From Leptobrachium leishanense (taxonomy: Eukaryota > Chordata > Amphibia > Anura > Megophryidae), in assembly GCA_009667805.1 (NCBI GenBank), contig CM019071.1, positions 47,627,593 to 47,691,592 of the forward strand: 64,000 nt of DNA, given 5' to 3'. The translations under genes and the position numbers were made by a program. Shown here in pieces: positions 45,383-56,594 of the stretch (position 1 is its first letter; each line of letters begins with the position of its first letter). The notes under the pieces are model-generated. The model did no database searches. It saw only the letters and a program-made list of their open reading frames with translations, and was not told the DNA's origin.

Positions 45383-48300
45383 TTCTCCACCTTTCTTGCT
45401 TTCTCTCAGTTTCTCTCCCTTTCCCGCTCCCATTTTTCTGCTCCCACATTCTTGCCCTCTCTTTCCCTCTCTTGGTCTCCCCCTTTCTTGCACCCTCTCA
45501 CATTCTCCCCTTTCTTGCTCCCTCTCACATTCTCCAATTTCTTGCTCTCTCTTTCCCTCTCCCCTTTTTTGCTCTCTTTCCCTCTCCCCTTTTTTGCTTT
45601 CTCTTTCTCTCTCCCCTTTTTTGCTTTCTCTTTCCCTCTCCCCTTTTTTGCTTTCTCTTTCCCTCTCCCCTTTTTTGCTCTCTCTTTCCCTCTCCCCTTT
45701 TTTGCTTTCTCTTTCCCTCTCCCCTTTTTTCCTTTCTCTTTCCCTCTCCCCTTTTGCTCTTTCCCTCTCCCCTTTTTGCTTTCTCTTTCCCTCTCCCCTT
45801 TTTTGCTTTCTCTTTCCCTCTCCCCTTTTTTGCTCTTTCCCTCTCCCCTTTTTTGCTTTCTCTTTCCCTCTCCCCTTTTTTGCTTTCTCTTTCCCTCTCC
45901 CCTTTTTTGCTTTCTCTTTCCCTCTCCCCTTTTTTGCTTTCTCTTTCCCTCTCTCCTTTTTGCTTTCTCTTCCGTCTCCCCTTTTTGCTTTCTCTTTCCG
46001 TCTCCCTTTTTTTGCTTTCTCTTTCCCTCTCCCCTTTTTGCTTTCTCTTTCCCTCTCCCCTTTTTGCTTTCTCCTTTCCCTCTCCCCTTTTTTGCTTCTC
46101 TTCCCTCTCCCCTTTTTTGCTCTCTTTTCCCTCTCCCATTTTTGCTCTCTTTCCCTCTCCCCTTTTTTGCTCTTTCCCTCTCCCTTTTTTGCTCTCTTTC
46201 CCTCTCCCCTTTTTGCTCCTCTTTCCCTCTCCCTTTTTTGCTCTCTTTCCCTCTCCCCTTTTTTGCTTTGCTCTTTCCCTCTCCCCTTTTTTGCTCTTTC
46301 CCTCTCCCCTTTTTGCTTTTCTCTTTCCCTCTCCCCTTTTTTGCTCTCTCTTTCCCTCTCCCCTTTTTTGCTCTCTTTCCCTCTCCCCTTTTTTGCTTTC
46401 TCTTCCCTCTCCCCTTTTGCTCTCTTTCCCTCTCCCCTTTTTGCTCTCTCTTCCCTCTCCCCTTTTTTGCTCTTTCTCTTTCCCTCTCCCCTTTTTTGCT
46501 CTCTTTCCCTCTCCCCTTTTTTGCTTTCTCTTTCCCTCTCCCCTTTTTTGCTCTCTCTTTCCCTCTCCCCTTTTTTGCTCTCTCTTTCCTCTCCCCTTTT
46601 TTGCTTTCTCTTTCCCTCTCCCCTTTTTTGCTTTCTCTTTCCCTCTCCCCTTTTGCTTTCTCTTTCCCTCTCCCCTTTTTTGCTCTCTCTTTCCCTCTCC
46701 CCTTTTTGCTCTCTTTCCCTCTCCCTTTTTTGCTTCTCTTTCCCTCTCCCCTTTTTTGCTTTCTCTTTCCCTCTCCCCTTTTTTGCTCTCTTTCCCTCTC
46801 CCCTTTTTTGCTCTCTTTCCCTCTCCCCTTTTTTGCTCTCTTTCCTCTCCCCTTTTTGCTTTCTCTTTCCCTCTCCCTTTTTTGCTCTCTTCCCTCTCCC
46901 CTTTTTTGCTCTTCTTTTTCCCTCTCCCGCTTTTTTGCTCTCTTTCCCTCTCCCCTTTTTTGCTCTCTTTCCCTCTCCCCTTTTTGCTCTCTCTTTCCCT
47001 CTCCCCTTTTTTGCTCTCTTTCCCTCTCCCCTTTTTTGCTCTCTTTCCCTCTCCCCTTTTTTGCTCTCTTTCCCTCTCCCCTTTTTTGCTCTCTTTCCCT
47101 CTCCCCTTTTTTGCTCTCTTCCCTCTCCCCTTTTTTGCTTTCTCTTTCCCTCTCCCCTTTTTTGCTTCTCTTCCCTCTCCCCTTTTGCTTTCTCTTTCCT
47201 CTCCCCTTTTTTTCTTGCTCTTTCCCTCTCCCCTTTTTGCTCTCTTTCCCTCTCCCCTTTTTTGCTCTCTTTCCCTCTCCCCTTTTTTGCTTTCTCTTTC
47301 CCTCTCCCCTTTTTTGCTCTTTCCCTCTCCCCTTTTTTGCTCTCTCTCCCTCTCCCTTTTTTGCTCTCTTTCCTCCCCTCCCCTTTTTTGCTCTTTCTCT
47401 TTCCCTCTCCTTTTTGCTCTCTCTTTCCCTCTCCCCTTTTTTGCTTTCTCTTTCCCTCTCCCCTTTTTGCTTTCTCTTCCCTCTCCCCTTTTTTGCTTCT
47501 CTCTTCCCTCTCCCCTTTTGCTGCTCTCTTTCCCTCTCCCCTTTTTTGCTTTCTCTTTCCCTCTCCCTTTTTTGCTTTCTCTTTCCCTCTCCCCTTTTTT
47601 GCTTTCTTTCCCTCTCCCCTTTTTTGCTCTCTCTTTCCCTCTCCCCTTTTTTGCTTTCTCTTTCCCTCTCCCCTTTTTTGCTCTCTCTTTCCCTCTCCCC
47701 TTTTTTGCTTTCTCTTTCTCTCTCCCCCTTTTTTGCTTTCTCTTCCCTCTCCCCCTTTTTTGCTGCTCTCTTTCCCTCTCCCCTTTTTTGCTCTCTCTTT
47801 CCCTCTCCCCTTTTTTGCTTTCTCTTTCCTCTCCCCTTTTTTGCTCTCTTTCCTCTCCCCTTTTTTGCTCTCTCTTTCCTCTCCCTTTTTTGCTTCTCTT
47901 TCCCTCTCCCCTTTTTGCTCTCTCTTCCCTCTCCCCTTTTTTGCTCTCTCTTTCCCTCTCCCCTTTTTTGCTCTCTTTCCTCTCCCTTTTTTGCTCTCTT
48001 TCCCTCTCCCCTTTTTTGCTCTCTTTCCCTCTCCCCTTTTTTGCTTTCTCTTTCCCTCTCCCCTTTTTTGCTCTCTTTCCCTCTCCCCTTTTTTGCTCTC
48101 TCTTTCCCTCTCCCCTTTTTTTCTCTCTTCCCTCTCCCCTTTTTTGCTTTCTCTTTCCCTCTCCCCTTTTTTGCTCTCTTTCCCTCTCCCCTTTTTTGCT
48201 TTCTCTTCCCTCTCCCCTTTTTGCTTTCTCTCCCTCTCCCCTTTTTTGCTTTCTCTTGCCTCCTTGCCCCTCATTTCCCTCTCCCCTTTTTTGCTTTCTC

Positions 48301-50144
48301 TTTCCCTCTCCCCTTTTTTACTCTCTCTTCCCTCTCCCCTTTTTTGCTTCTCTTTCCCTCTCCCCTTTTTTGCTTTCTTTCCTCTCCCCCTTTTTTGCTC
48401 TCTCTTTCCCTCTCCCCTTTTTGCTCTCTCTTTCCCTCTCCCCTTTTTGCTCTCTTTCCCTCTCCCATTTTTTGCTCTCTTTCCCTCTCTCCCCTTTTTT
48501 GCTCTTTCCCTCTCCCTTTTTTGCTCTCTTTCCCTCTCCCCTTTGCTCTCTCTTTCCCTCTCTACTTTTTTGCTCTCTTCCCTCTCCCCTTTTTGCTTTC
48601 TCTTCCCTCTCCCCTTTTTGCTCTTCTCTTTCCCTTCCCTTTTTTCCGCCTTTTTTTTTTCTCTTTTTTTCCCTTCCCTTTTTTTCTTTTTTTCCTCTTT
48701 TTTTTTCCCTTTCTCTCTTCTTTTTTTTTCTCTTCTCTCCCCCCTTTTTTTTCTTTTCTTTCCCTTTTTCTCTCTTTCCTCTCCCCTTTTTTTGCTTCTC
48801 TTTCCCTCTCCCCTTTTTTGCTTTCTCTTTCCCTCTCCCCCTTTTTTGCTCTCTTTCCCTCTCCCCTTTTTTGCTCTCTCTTTCCCTCTCCCTTTTTTTG
48901 CTCTCTCTTTCCCTCCCCTTTTTTTGCTTTCTCTTGCCCTCTCCCTTTTTTGCTTTCTCTTTCCCTCCCCCTTTTTTGCTCTCTCTTTCCCTCTCTACTT
49001 TTTTTGCTCTCTTCCCCTCTCCCCTTTTTTGCTTTCTCTTCCCTTCCCCCTTTTTTGCTCTCTTTCCCTCTCCCCTTTTTTGCTCTCTTTCCCTCTCCCC
49101 TTTTGCTCTCTTTCCCTCTCCCCTTTTTTCTCTCTTTCCCTCTCCCCTTTTTGCTCTCTTTCCCTCTCCCCTTTTGTTCTCTTTCTCCTCTCCTTTTTGC
49201 TCTCTTTCCCTCTCCCCTTTTTTGCTCTCTTTCCCTCTCCCTTTTTTGCTCTCTTTCCCTCTCCCTTTTTTGCTCTCTTTCCCTCTCCCCTTTTTTGCTC
49301 TCTCTTTCCCTCTCCCCTTTTTGCTCTCTCTTTCCCTCTCCCTTTTTGCGCTCTTTCTTTCCCTCTCCCCTTTTTTGCTTCTCTTTTCCCTCTCCCCTTT
49401 TTTGCTCTCTTTCCCTTCTCCCCTTTTTTGCTCTCTCTTTCCCTCTCCCCTTTTTGCTCTCCTTCCCTCTCCCCTTTTGCTTCTCTTTCCCTCTCCCCTT
49501 TTTTGCTTTCTCTTTCCTCTCCCCTTTTTTGCTCTCTCTTTCCCTCTTCTTACTTTTTTGCTCTCTCTTTCCCCTCCCCCATTTTTTGCTTTCTCTTTCC
49601 CTCTCCCCTTTTTTGCTCTCTTTCTCTCCCCTTTTTTGCTCTCTTTCCCTCTCCCCTTTTTTGCTCTCTTTCCCTCTCCCCTTTTTGCTTCTCTCTCTTC
49701 CTCCCTCTCCCCTTTTTTTCCTTTCTCTCTTTCTCTCTCCCCTTTTTTGTCTCTTTCTCTCTCTCCTTTTTTGCTCTCTTTCCTCTCCCCTTTTTTGCTC
49801 TCTTTCCCTCTCCCTTTTTGCTCTCTTCCCTCTCCCTTTTTTTGCTCTCTTTCCCTCTCCCCTTTTTTGCTCTATCCCTCTCCCCTTTTTTGCTTTCTCT
49901 TTCCCTCTCCCCTTTTTTGTTCTCTTTCTCTCTCCCCTTTTTTGCTTTCTCTTTCCCTCTCCCCTTTTTTGTTCTCTTTCTCTCTCTCCTTTTTTGCTCT
50001 CTTTCCCTCTCCCCTTTTTTGCTCTCTCTTTCCCTCTCCCCTTTTTTGCTCTCTCTTTCCATTTCCCCATTTCTCACTCTCTTTCTCCCCCTTTCGTGCT
50101 CTGGCTTCCCTCTCTCTCTCTCCCCTATTCTTACCATCTCTTCC

Positions 50145-50195
<51 letters not shown>

Positions 50196-50420
50196 GCTCG
50201 CTCTCTCTCTTTTGCTGTCTCACTCACTCTCTTTCCTTTTCTTTCTCTCTTGCTCTTTCTTCTCCTTTCTTGCTCTCTTTCACTGTCTCTCGCTTTAGTC
50301 TTACGCTGTCTCTTTTTTTCTCTCGCTCTTCCCCCTCTCTCGCTGTCTCTTCACACTTTGTCGTCCCCCCTTTCTCGCTGCCTTCTCCTCTGTCTCTCTC
50401 CTGCCCCCTCGTTAAATAGT
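45383..50420. repeat. 5-kb polypyrimidine minisatellite, unit about 27 bp
   Basis: The unit is TTTTTTGCTTTCTCTTTCCC followed by TCTCCCC, with one G per unit almost the only purine. At 48640-48780 units lose the G and become plain T/C, and at about 50150-50195 there is a pure (CT)n run. Strand asymmetry is nearly complete over 5 kb. Open frames of up to about 1800 codons on the plus strand and about 960 on the minus strand are by-products of a 27-bp stop-free unit. Confidence 0.95.
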
Positions 50421-50795
50421 TTTCCGCGTTGCTTCCTAGCTCGGATCCTGCAGCCGGTCCTGTCCATCCTGTGCCGAACTCAAGGCCAGCGGCTCTGCAC
50501 ATCTGGGCATCCCATCCTGCGAGATCTGCAACACAGACCTTCCCGGTCAGAGCCGTCTCTTTTCATCTCGGCTCGTTTTACCAGAATCCCCCCCCCCTGT
50601 GCCAGTGACGGCAGATTTATAATGAGCTCTCGCCCTGCAGATGGGATCCACAGAGATCAAGGACTTGGCACAACGTCTGCTGCCTGCAACCGGCATTGGC
50701 TTTGTGTAAACCGGCCTCTTCCCATGCCAGTACAGTGTACACAATCAACACCATGTACAGCTCTGAGTACATTATCCTAGGAGGGATCTAAAACA
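50421..50795. other. Intron sequence, nothing recognised
   Basis: Single-copy, GC-richer stretch between two arrays. No exon with LTBP-type cysteines is seen. Confidence 0.45.
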
Positions 50796-51600
50796 TGCTA
50801 TCACTGGTTCTTTGTGTCCTCCAGGATCCGCTCTATAGATCTGATCACAATTATCTATAGATCCTTGGTAAGATCCCTTCTAAAGTGCTATCACTGCCTC
50901 TCTGTGTCCTCCTGGGATCCACTCTATAGATCTGATCACAATACTCTGAGAGATCTTATCAGGGATCTATAAAGTGCTATCACTGCCTCTCTGTGTCCTC
51001 CTGGGATCCACTCTATAGATCTGATCACAATACTCTGAGGGATCTTATCAGGGATCTATAAAGTGCTATCACTGCCTCTCTGTGTCCTCCTGGGATCCAC
51101 TCTATAGTTCTGATCACAATACTCTATGAGGGATCTTATCAGGGATCTATGAATAGGTATCACTGCCTCTCTGTGTCCTCCTGGGATCCGCTCTATAGTT
51201 CTGATCACAATACTCTATGAGGGATCTATGAAGTGCTATCACTGCCTCTCTGTGTCCTCCTGGGATCCGCTCTATAGTTCTGATCACAATACTCTATGAG
51301 GGATCTATAAAGTGCTATCACTGCCTCTCTGTGTCCTCCTGGGATCCGCTCTATAGTTCTGATCACAATACTCTATGAGGGATCTATGAAGTGCTATCAC
51401 TGCCTCTCTGTGTCCTCCTGGGATCCGCTCTATAGATCTGATCACAATACTCTGAGGGATCTTATCAGGGATCTATGAAGTGCTATCACTGCCTCTCTGT
51501 GTCCTCCTGGGATCCACTCTATAGATCTGATCACTATACTCTATGAGGGATCTTATCAGGGATCTATAAAGAGCCTCTCTGTGTCCTCCTGGGATCCCCT
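50796..51600. repeat. Tandem array, unit about 79-93 bp, 9-10 copies
   Basis: The unit contains GTGCTATCACTGCCTCTCTG, TGTCCTCCTGGGATCCGCTC and TATAGTTCTGATCACAATAC. Length differs by presence of GATCTTATCAG. Confidence 0.9.
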
Positions 51601-52274
51601 GATGTTCCCCGTGGTTGTGTTTTTCCAGGTAATGAAGGGTTACAGCATTGCTGGATTATTCATGTTCCCCTCTAAACACAAATCCCATCCAAGTCGGACC
51701 CCATAGTGCTGCGTCCCGCGCGTCTGCTTTGTGTCAGACATTGCACCACTAGGACGCCATTCGTTTGCCGTTCCTTCGTTCGTGGGGGTGATCGGGCCGG
51801 GATCCAGAAGTCCAAGAATGTCATCTCGGCCCATTCCATCTGCTTCTCCTCACTGTCACAGCGTCACCGGGACCTGCAGGCTCCTGGTTTGGGGGGGGGG
51901 TATAAATGCTTTGTTTGTCCTCTTCGGCGGGGCTATCAAACTCACGGCCACCCAGATGCTGATGTCGACAATTCCCAGAATTCTTTCAATGCAATAATAG
52001 GTGGCCAGGGAATCATGGGAGTTGTAGTTTAGAAACATCTGTGGGGGCCGGAGTTTGACAGCCCTGCGGTACGGCCTTCTGATGCTCCGGCAGGACACTT
52101 GGTCAGGGCCCTTTAAACGTCTTGCAACGTAATGATACATTTAACAATGGCCTAATGGTCACCCTTGACATTGAAGTGAGTCCTGACGAGCCCCGGATCG
52201 TTCAGCTTTCAGATGGGGAGGACTCTCCTGGTCACTTTGGCATCTCCTGACAACCCTTTCCTCTGTTTCTGCAG
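51601..52274 (+). other. End of the large LTBP4 intron with a fold-back MITE
   Basis: At about 51929-52076, GGGCTATCAAACTC and GAGTTTGACAGCCC are inverted repeats surrounding CATGGGAGTTGTAGTT, typical of a hAT-type fold-back element. The acceptor CTGTTTCTGCAG ends at 52274. Confidence 0.65.
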
Positions 52275-52490
52275 TTCTTTGCCCTCTGATATGCCAGAAT
52301 GGGGGTGTCTGCCTGAAAAAGGACCAGTGCCTGTGCCCCCCAAGCTTCACTGGGAAATTTTGCCAGATTCCTGTGTCTCCTGGAGAAACCATCGCCGCCC
52401 TGACCCAGAGGAACAGCAGCGGGGAGCAGAACTCCAAGACCAAATCGGTCTATACCCTTCCACTGTCCAACCATCGACCACTGAATGAAG
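52275..52490 (+). CDS. ltbp4: LTBP4 shared exon: EGF-like domain 2
   Basis: This 216-bp exon is entered and left in phase 1. It reads (F/V)LCPLICQNGGVCLKKDQC and continues LCPPSFTGKFC, a six-cysteine EGF-like module. The first residue is Phe after the short-form exon and Val after the long-form exon. LCPLIC.NGGVC and SVYTLPLSNHR are close to the human LTBP4 sequence as I recall it and distinguish it from LTBP1 and LTBP3, which have C.LPCMNGGQC. A sequon N-S-S lies in the linker. This is the point where the two isoforms merge, so it is the strongest evidence for the gene model. Confidence 0.96.
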
Positions 52491-52592
52491 GTGCGTGTCC
52501 GGCAGCGGTTAAACCCGGGCAGGAAGTCTTTGCTCTGTGATCTTTGACAGTGTTTTCTCTCATCCTATGTATCGGCACGCTTTTTATTACAG

Positions 52593-52840
52593 GAGAAGCC
52601 TCAATCGTGAAAGTGCTTGTGGAACACCCGCCGGAGGCCTCCGTGAACATCCACCAAGTGGAGCGGGTAGAGGGGCGAGAGGACACAGGCAATGGACGCC
52701 AGGCCATCTCTCACAATACAGTTCATCATGGAGGACACGTACTGTTACACCGGGTTCAGGCTCAGAGCAGCGCCAGAATCAATGGCTACACTGAGAACTC
52801 CGGCTACGGATACTGTTTCAGGCGTCTGGAGAATGGACAG
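52593..52840 (+). CDS. ltbp4: LTBP4 shared exon: HPPEASV linker and start of first TB/hybrid domain
   Basis: This 248-bp exon is entered in phase 1 (TTTATTACAG) and left in phase 0 (GGACAG|GTATGT). It contains VKVLVEHPPEASVNIHQVER; the HPPEASV.(I/V)HQV motif is shared by LTBPs, and VEHP.EASV..HQVERV is closest to LTBP4. It ends GYGYCFRRLENGQ, the first cysteine of the TB-like (hybrid) domain that the next exon completes. The 102-bp intron before it (52491-52592) is free of arrays, unlike nearly every other intron here. Confidence 0.95.
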
Positions 52841-54523
52841 GTATGTCTGTCTTTGCTTCTCCTTGACGGTCAATGCTTTTTTGTCCTTCATTCAATTCTT
52901 CTGCCCTCATAGTTCATTCCTTACGGTAACAGTCTGCCTGTGACATTTCAATCCTTCTCCTAAACCATTTAACCCACCTTCCATCCATTCATCAACTTAT
53001 CTCCAAACCATCTAACCCTACCTTCCACCCATCACCTTATCTCCAAACCATCTAACCCTACTTTCCACCCATCACCTTATCTCCAAACCATCTAACCCTA
53101 CCTTCCACCCATCACCTTATCTCCAAACCATCTAACCCTACCTTCCACCCATCACCTTATCTCCAAACCATCTAACCCTACCTTCCACCCATCACCTTAT
53201 CTCCAAACCATCTAACCTGCCTTCCATCCATCACCTTATCTCCAAACCATCTAACCCTACCTTCCACCCATCACCTTATCCCTGAACCATCTAACCCTAC
53301 CTTCCACCCATCACCTTATCTCCAAACCATCTAACCCTACCTTCCACCCATCACCTTATCCCTGAACCATCTAACCCTACCTTCCACCCATCACCTTATC
53401 TCCGAACCATCTAACCCTACCTTCCACCCATCACCTTAACCCTGAACCATCTAACCCTACCTTCCACCCATCACCTTATCCCTGAACCATCTAACCCTAC
53501 CTTCCACCCATCACCTTATCTCCAAACCATCTAACCTGCCTTCCATCCATCACCTTATCTCCAAACCATCTAACCCTACCTTCCATCCATTCATCAACTT
53601 ATCTCCAAACCATCTAACCCTACCTTCCACCCATCACCTTATCCCTGAACCATCTAACCCTACCTTCCACCCATCACCTTATCTCCAAACCATCTAACCC
53701 TACCTTCCACCCATCACCTTATCCCTGAACCATCTAACCCTACCTTCCACCCATCACCTTATCTCCGAACCATCTAACCCTACCTTCCACCCATCACCTT
53801 ATCCCTGAACCATCTAACCCTACCTTCCACCCATCACCTTATCTCGTAGCAAAGTGAATGGTCGCAGGTTACTCGTTTTTATGCATGAGTAGTGGTGGTG
53901 GTAGTGTTGGTCATCGTTGTTCCCATTGGTGCGGTAACTTCCCCTGCCGGGGTTAGATTTTGTTTTCCGGAGAGCTGCCGTTAACCATAGCTATACCACC
54001 AGGGATTCTGTTTTCTGTGAATACGTTGCGCTACGTTGCCGCAGCTTTGCAGAGTCAGTGACCCTGTTAGATCACGTGGTGATTAGCATCGTTCTAGCCG
54101 GTTGTTTTGTCGTGTCTTGAGGAATGTAGTTACTCGTCCTAAACAGAAGATTCTCCTCATTTCCCTCACTGGAATGACTCACGCCGGGTGACGCGTCCGG
54201 CCGCACAGTTTGTGTTTAATGGAGAGAATTTTATGTCCAAGAGATGACCACATCGCCTCATGGGATCTCATCAAAGAGACGTTCCTTCACGACCTCGGTT
54301 TATTGAGGATACTCTGCATGACGGCCGCGCGGGGCCTGAGGAGGACACACAAATAAGTGGATTTAAATGATACCCGTTTGATTGTGTCTCGGGGGGGGGG
54401 CGGAAGCAGATCTGGTGTGAGGTGTGAGGCCCACGTTATGTCATCACTCATGCAGATTCCAGGACACCTGCTTTCCCATCAAGCTGATCCCATGCAGGGT
54501 TTTTTTCCTCTGTTTTCTTTTAG
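52841..54523 (+). other. LTBP4 intron containing a 40-bp array
   Basis: Outside the array (52970-53848) the intron is single-copy, with a GC-rich middle part and a poly-G run at 54391-54400. The acceptor is CTTTTAG at 54523. Confidence 0.6.
52970..53848. repeat. 40-bp minisatellite, about 21 copies
   Basis: The unit is CCAAACCATCTAACCCTACC followed by TTCCACCCATCACCTTATCT. Two sub-types (TCTCCAAA and CCCTGAA) alternate, suggesting block duplication. CTAACCCTA in each unit resembles the C-rich telomere strand. Confidence 0.94.
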
Positions 54524-54626
54524 TGCGCCTCGCCATTCCCCGGGCTCCGGACCCAGGAGATCTGCTGCAAGGGATTTGGAGTGGCCTGGGGGGTCCACGA
54601 CTGCACGCCCTGCGCCGGGTACCAAG
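54524..54626 (+). CDS. ltbp4: LTBP4 shared exon: body of first TB/hybrid domain
   Basis: This 103-bp exon, phase 0 in and phase 1 out (CCAAG|GTGGGT), encodes CASPFPGLRTQEICCKGF, then GVAWGVHDCTPC. The CC pair followed by G.AWG..C..C is the signature of TB/hybrid domains, which occur only in the LTBP-fibrillin family. P.PGLRTQE.CC and AWGVHDC agree with LTBP4. This first TB-like domain is not the one that forms the disulfide with the TGF-beta propeptide; that one is expected further downstream, outside the window. Confidence 0.96.
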
Positions 54627-54754
54627 GTGGGTTAGCTTCTATATACCTGTAGGAATCCTTAATGAATAGGAGGGAGGTGGAGCTGATAGACGACAAGTAA
54701 AGTGATTCAAAGAGCTGACAATCCAAACAAAATGCTGACATGCTGGCAGAGGCG

Positions 54755-55215
54755 TGAGTGTGGGGCAAGTGCAGTAGGTGAGTGTGGGGTAAGTGCCATA
54801 ATTGAGTGTGGGGTAAGTGCAGTAGTTGTCTGTGTGTGGGGTAAGTGCAGTAGTTGCCTGTGTGGGGTAAGTGCAGTAGTTGCCTGTGTGGGGTAAGTGC
54901 AGTAGTTGCCTGTGTGGGGTAAGTGCAGTAGTTGTCTGAGTGTGGGGTAAGTGCAGTAGTTGTCTGTGTGAGTGTGGGGTAAGTGCCGTAATTGAGTGTG
55001 GGGTAAGTGCAGTAGTTGCCTGTGTGAGTGTGGGGTAAGTGCAGTAGTTGCCTGTGTGAGTGTGGGGTAAGTGCAGTAGTTGCCTGTGTGAGTGTGGGGT
55101 AAGTGCAGTAGTTGTCTGTGTGAGTGTGGGGTAAGTGCCGTAATTGAGTGTGGGGTAAGTGCAGTAGTTGCCTGTGTGAGTGTGGGGTAAGTGCAGTAGT
55201 TGTCCGTGTGACCCT
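54755..55215. repeat. Tandem array of GTGTGGGGTAAGTGCAGTAG, about 16 copies
   Basis: Units of 24-33 bp vary in the TTGCCTGTGTGAG part. About 15 of them contain GGTAAGT, identical to the consensus 5' splice site from +1 to +6. The array starts about 130 bp after a real donor. Confidence 0.92.
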
Positions 55216-55384
55216 TTATGTCAGAGCGCGGTTGCGTCGTGGTTGTTCCCTCTCAGTTCAGGCCTCACCTCTGTGTTTTGATGCTGGTATAGGAGGTGTC
55301 ATAGTGTGCGGCACTGTACACCGTATCCCGCCTCAGTCAGGGTCGCTGTAATCAGATAGCGGCCGCTGCTTGCAGCGTTAAACC

Positions 55385-55710
55385 CTGTATGTGTCGCCCT
55401 GTATGTGTCGCCCTGTATGTGTCGCCCTGTATGTGTCGCCCTGTATGCGTCGCCCTGTATGCGTCGCCCTGTATGCGTCTCCCTGTATGCGTCGCCCTGT
55501 ATGCGTCGCCCTGTATGCGTCGCCCTGTATGCGTCGCCCGGCCTGTATGTGTCGCCCGGCCTGTATGTGTCGCCCGGCCTGTATGTGTCGCCCGGCCTGT
55601 ATGTGTCGCCCGCCCTGTATGTGTCGCCCGCCCTGTATGTGTCGCCCGCCCTGTATGTGTCGCCCTGTATGTGTCGCCCTGTATGTGTCGCCCTGTATGT
55701 GTCGCCCCAT
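55385..55710. repeat. 14-18-bp minisatellite CCTGTATGTGTCGC
   Basis: About 22 units, in sub-types TGTGTCGCCC, TGCGTCGCCC and with an inserted GGCC/GCCC in the middle block. Confidence 0.93.
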
Positions 55711-56340
55711 GAGGACGCGAGGGTAGATTAGAGATACGTGTCTGGTTTTACTCCGGTGGCTCGTTGTCCAGTGCAGATCTACAGACACGTATAGCTTGGG
55801 CTCATAGTACTGGCTGGTTGTGTATACCCCGTCCCTCTTCCAGTACCTTGGACAGGGGGTACGAGCCGGCCTGGCCGGGGCATTCATCTTAAAATTTGCT
55901 CAATGTGCTCCTCCTGTCCCTCAGGACCCGTAATCCCCAAATGATGAAATTCACATCACCCTCCCCTACACACAGCGACAGGGGGTCGGACTGATCCCAG
56001 CGCGACTCAGAGCCAAGACTCCGAGGGGGGTAATGCCCAGCGGCTTCGAGCAAACACCCACATCATGCCGCGGCACGCCAAGCCCACATCATGCCGCGGC
56101 ACGCCAAGCCCACATCTGTCCATGTCTTGGATCCATCTGTGATCAATAAAATGATTACAAAACAATGAAGCTCGGTTCAGACCCTGAGGGGGATAATCAG
56201 CATTTATAGGGGTCACAGGAGGTTTGCAGAGCCCACGCCATGCTCTCCTTAACCCTTCACACTCTCATTTACACAGAATTCTGGGCTGGTTTCTAGAATA
56301 ATAATGACCTCTTTCTGTACCCGCGCGTGATATAAAGGCT
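55711..56340. other. Intron sequence, nothing recognised
   Basis: Single-copy except for a short duplication of CACATCATGCCGCGGCACGC at about 56060-56108. Confidence 0.45.
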
Positions 56341-56594
56341 TCTGATTAAGGCTGCCAGGTCGGCCATGTTTTCCTGGACACGTTACTATTTCATGCAGAG
56401 GGGGAGCATAGTGAAAAGTGCTGCCCTGTAACATGTATAATTCATATCCTGCTGCAAGAAAATCACGGCAGGTCACCTGGGATTCCTTTTTTATTCCTTA
56501 CCTGCAGTGTATGGATCATACATGCTGTGGGGTGGCATTTATTCACTGCCCGTCAGCATGAATACATATATGCACCCAGGAAAACATGGCTGAT
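56341..56594. mobile_element. MITE-like dispersed repeat, copy 2
   Basis: The left end GCCAGGTCGGCCATGTTTTC and the right CAGGAAAACATGGCTG are inverted. The interior matches 5520-5762. The right end passes directly into the 28-30-bp array. Confidence 0.65.

Noticed and set aside
45380..50227. Minus-strand frames rich in Lys, Glu, Arg and Gly, resembling a nuclear charged protein
   Set aside because: These are the purine strand of the same array. There is no start context, no non-repeat domain and no conservation signal.
45324..50780. Open frames of about 1640-1820 codons rich in Phe, Leu, Ser and Pro
   Set aside because: They are translations of a 27-bp polypyrimidine repeat; the other plus frames are equally open, and the composition is that of the repeat, not of a protein.
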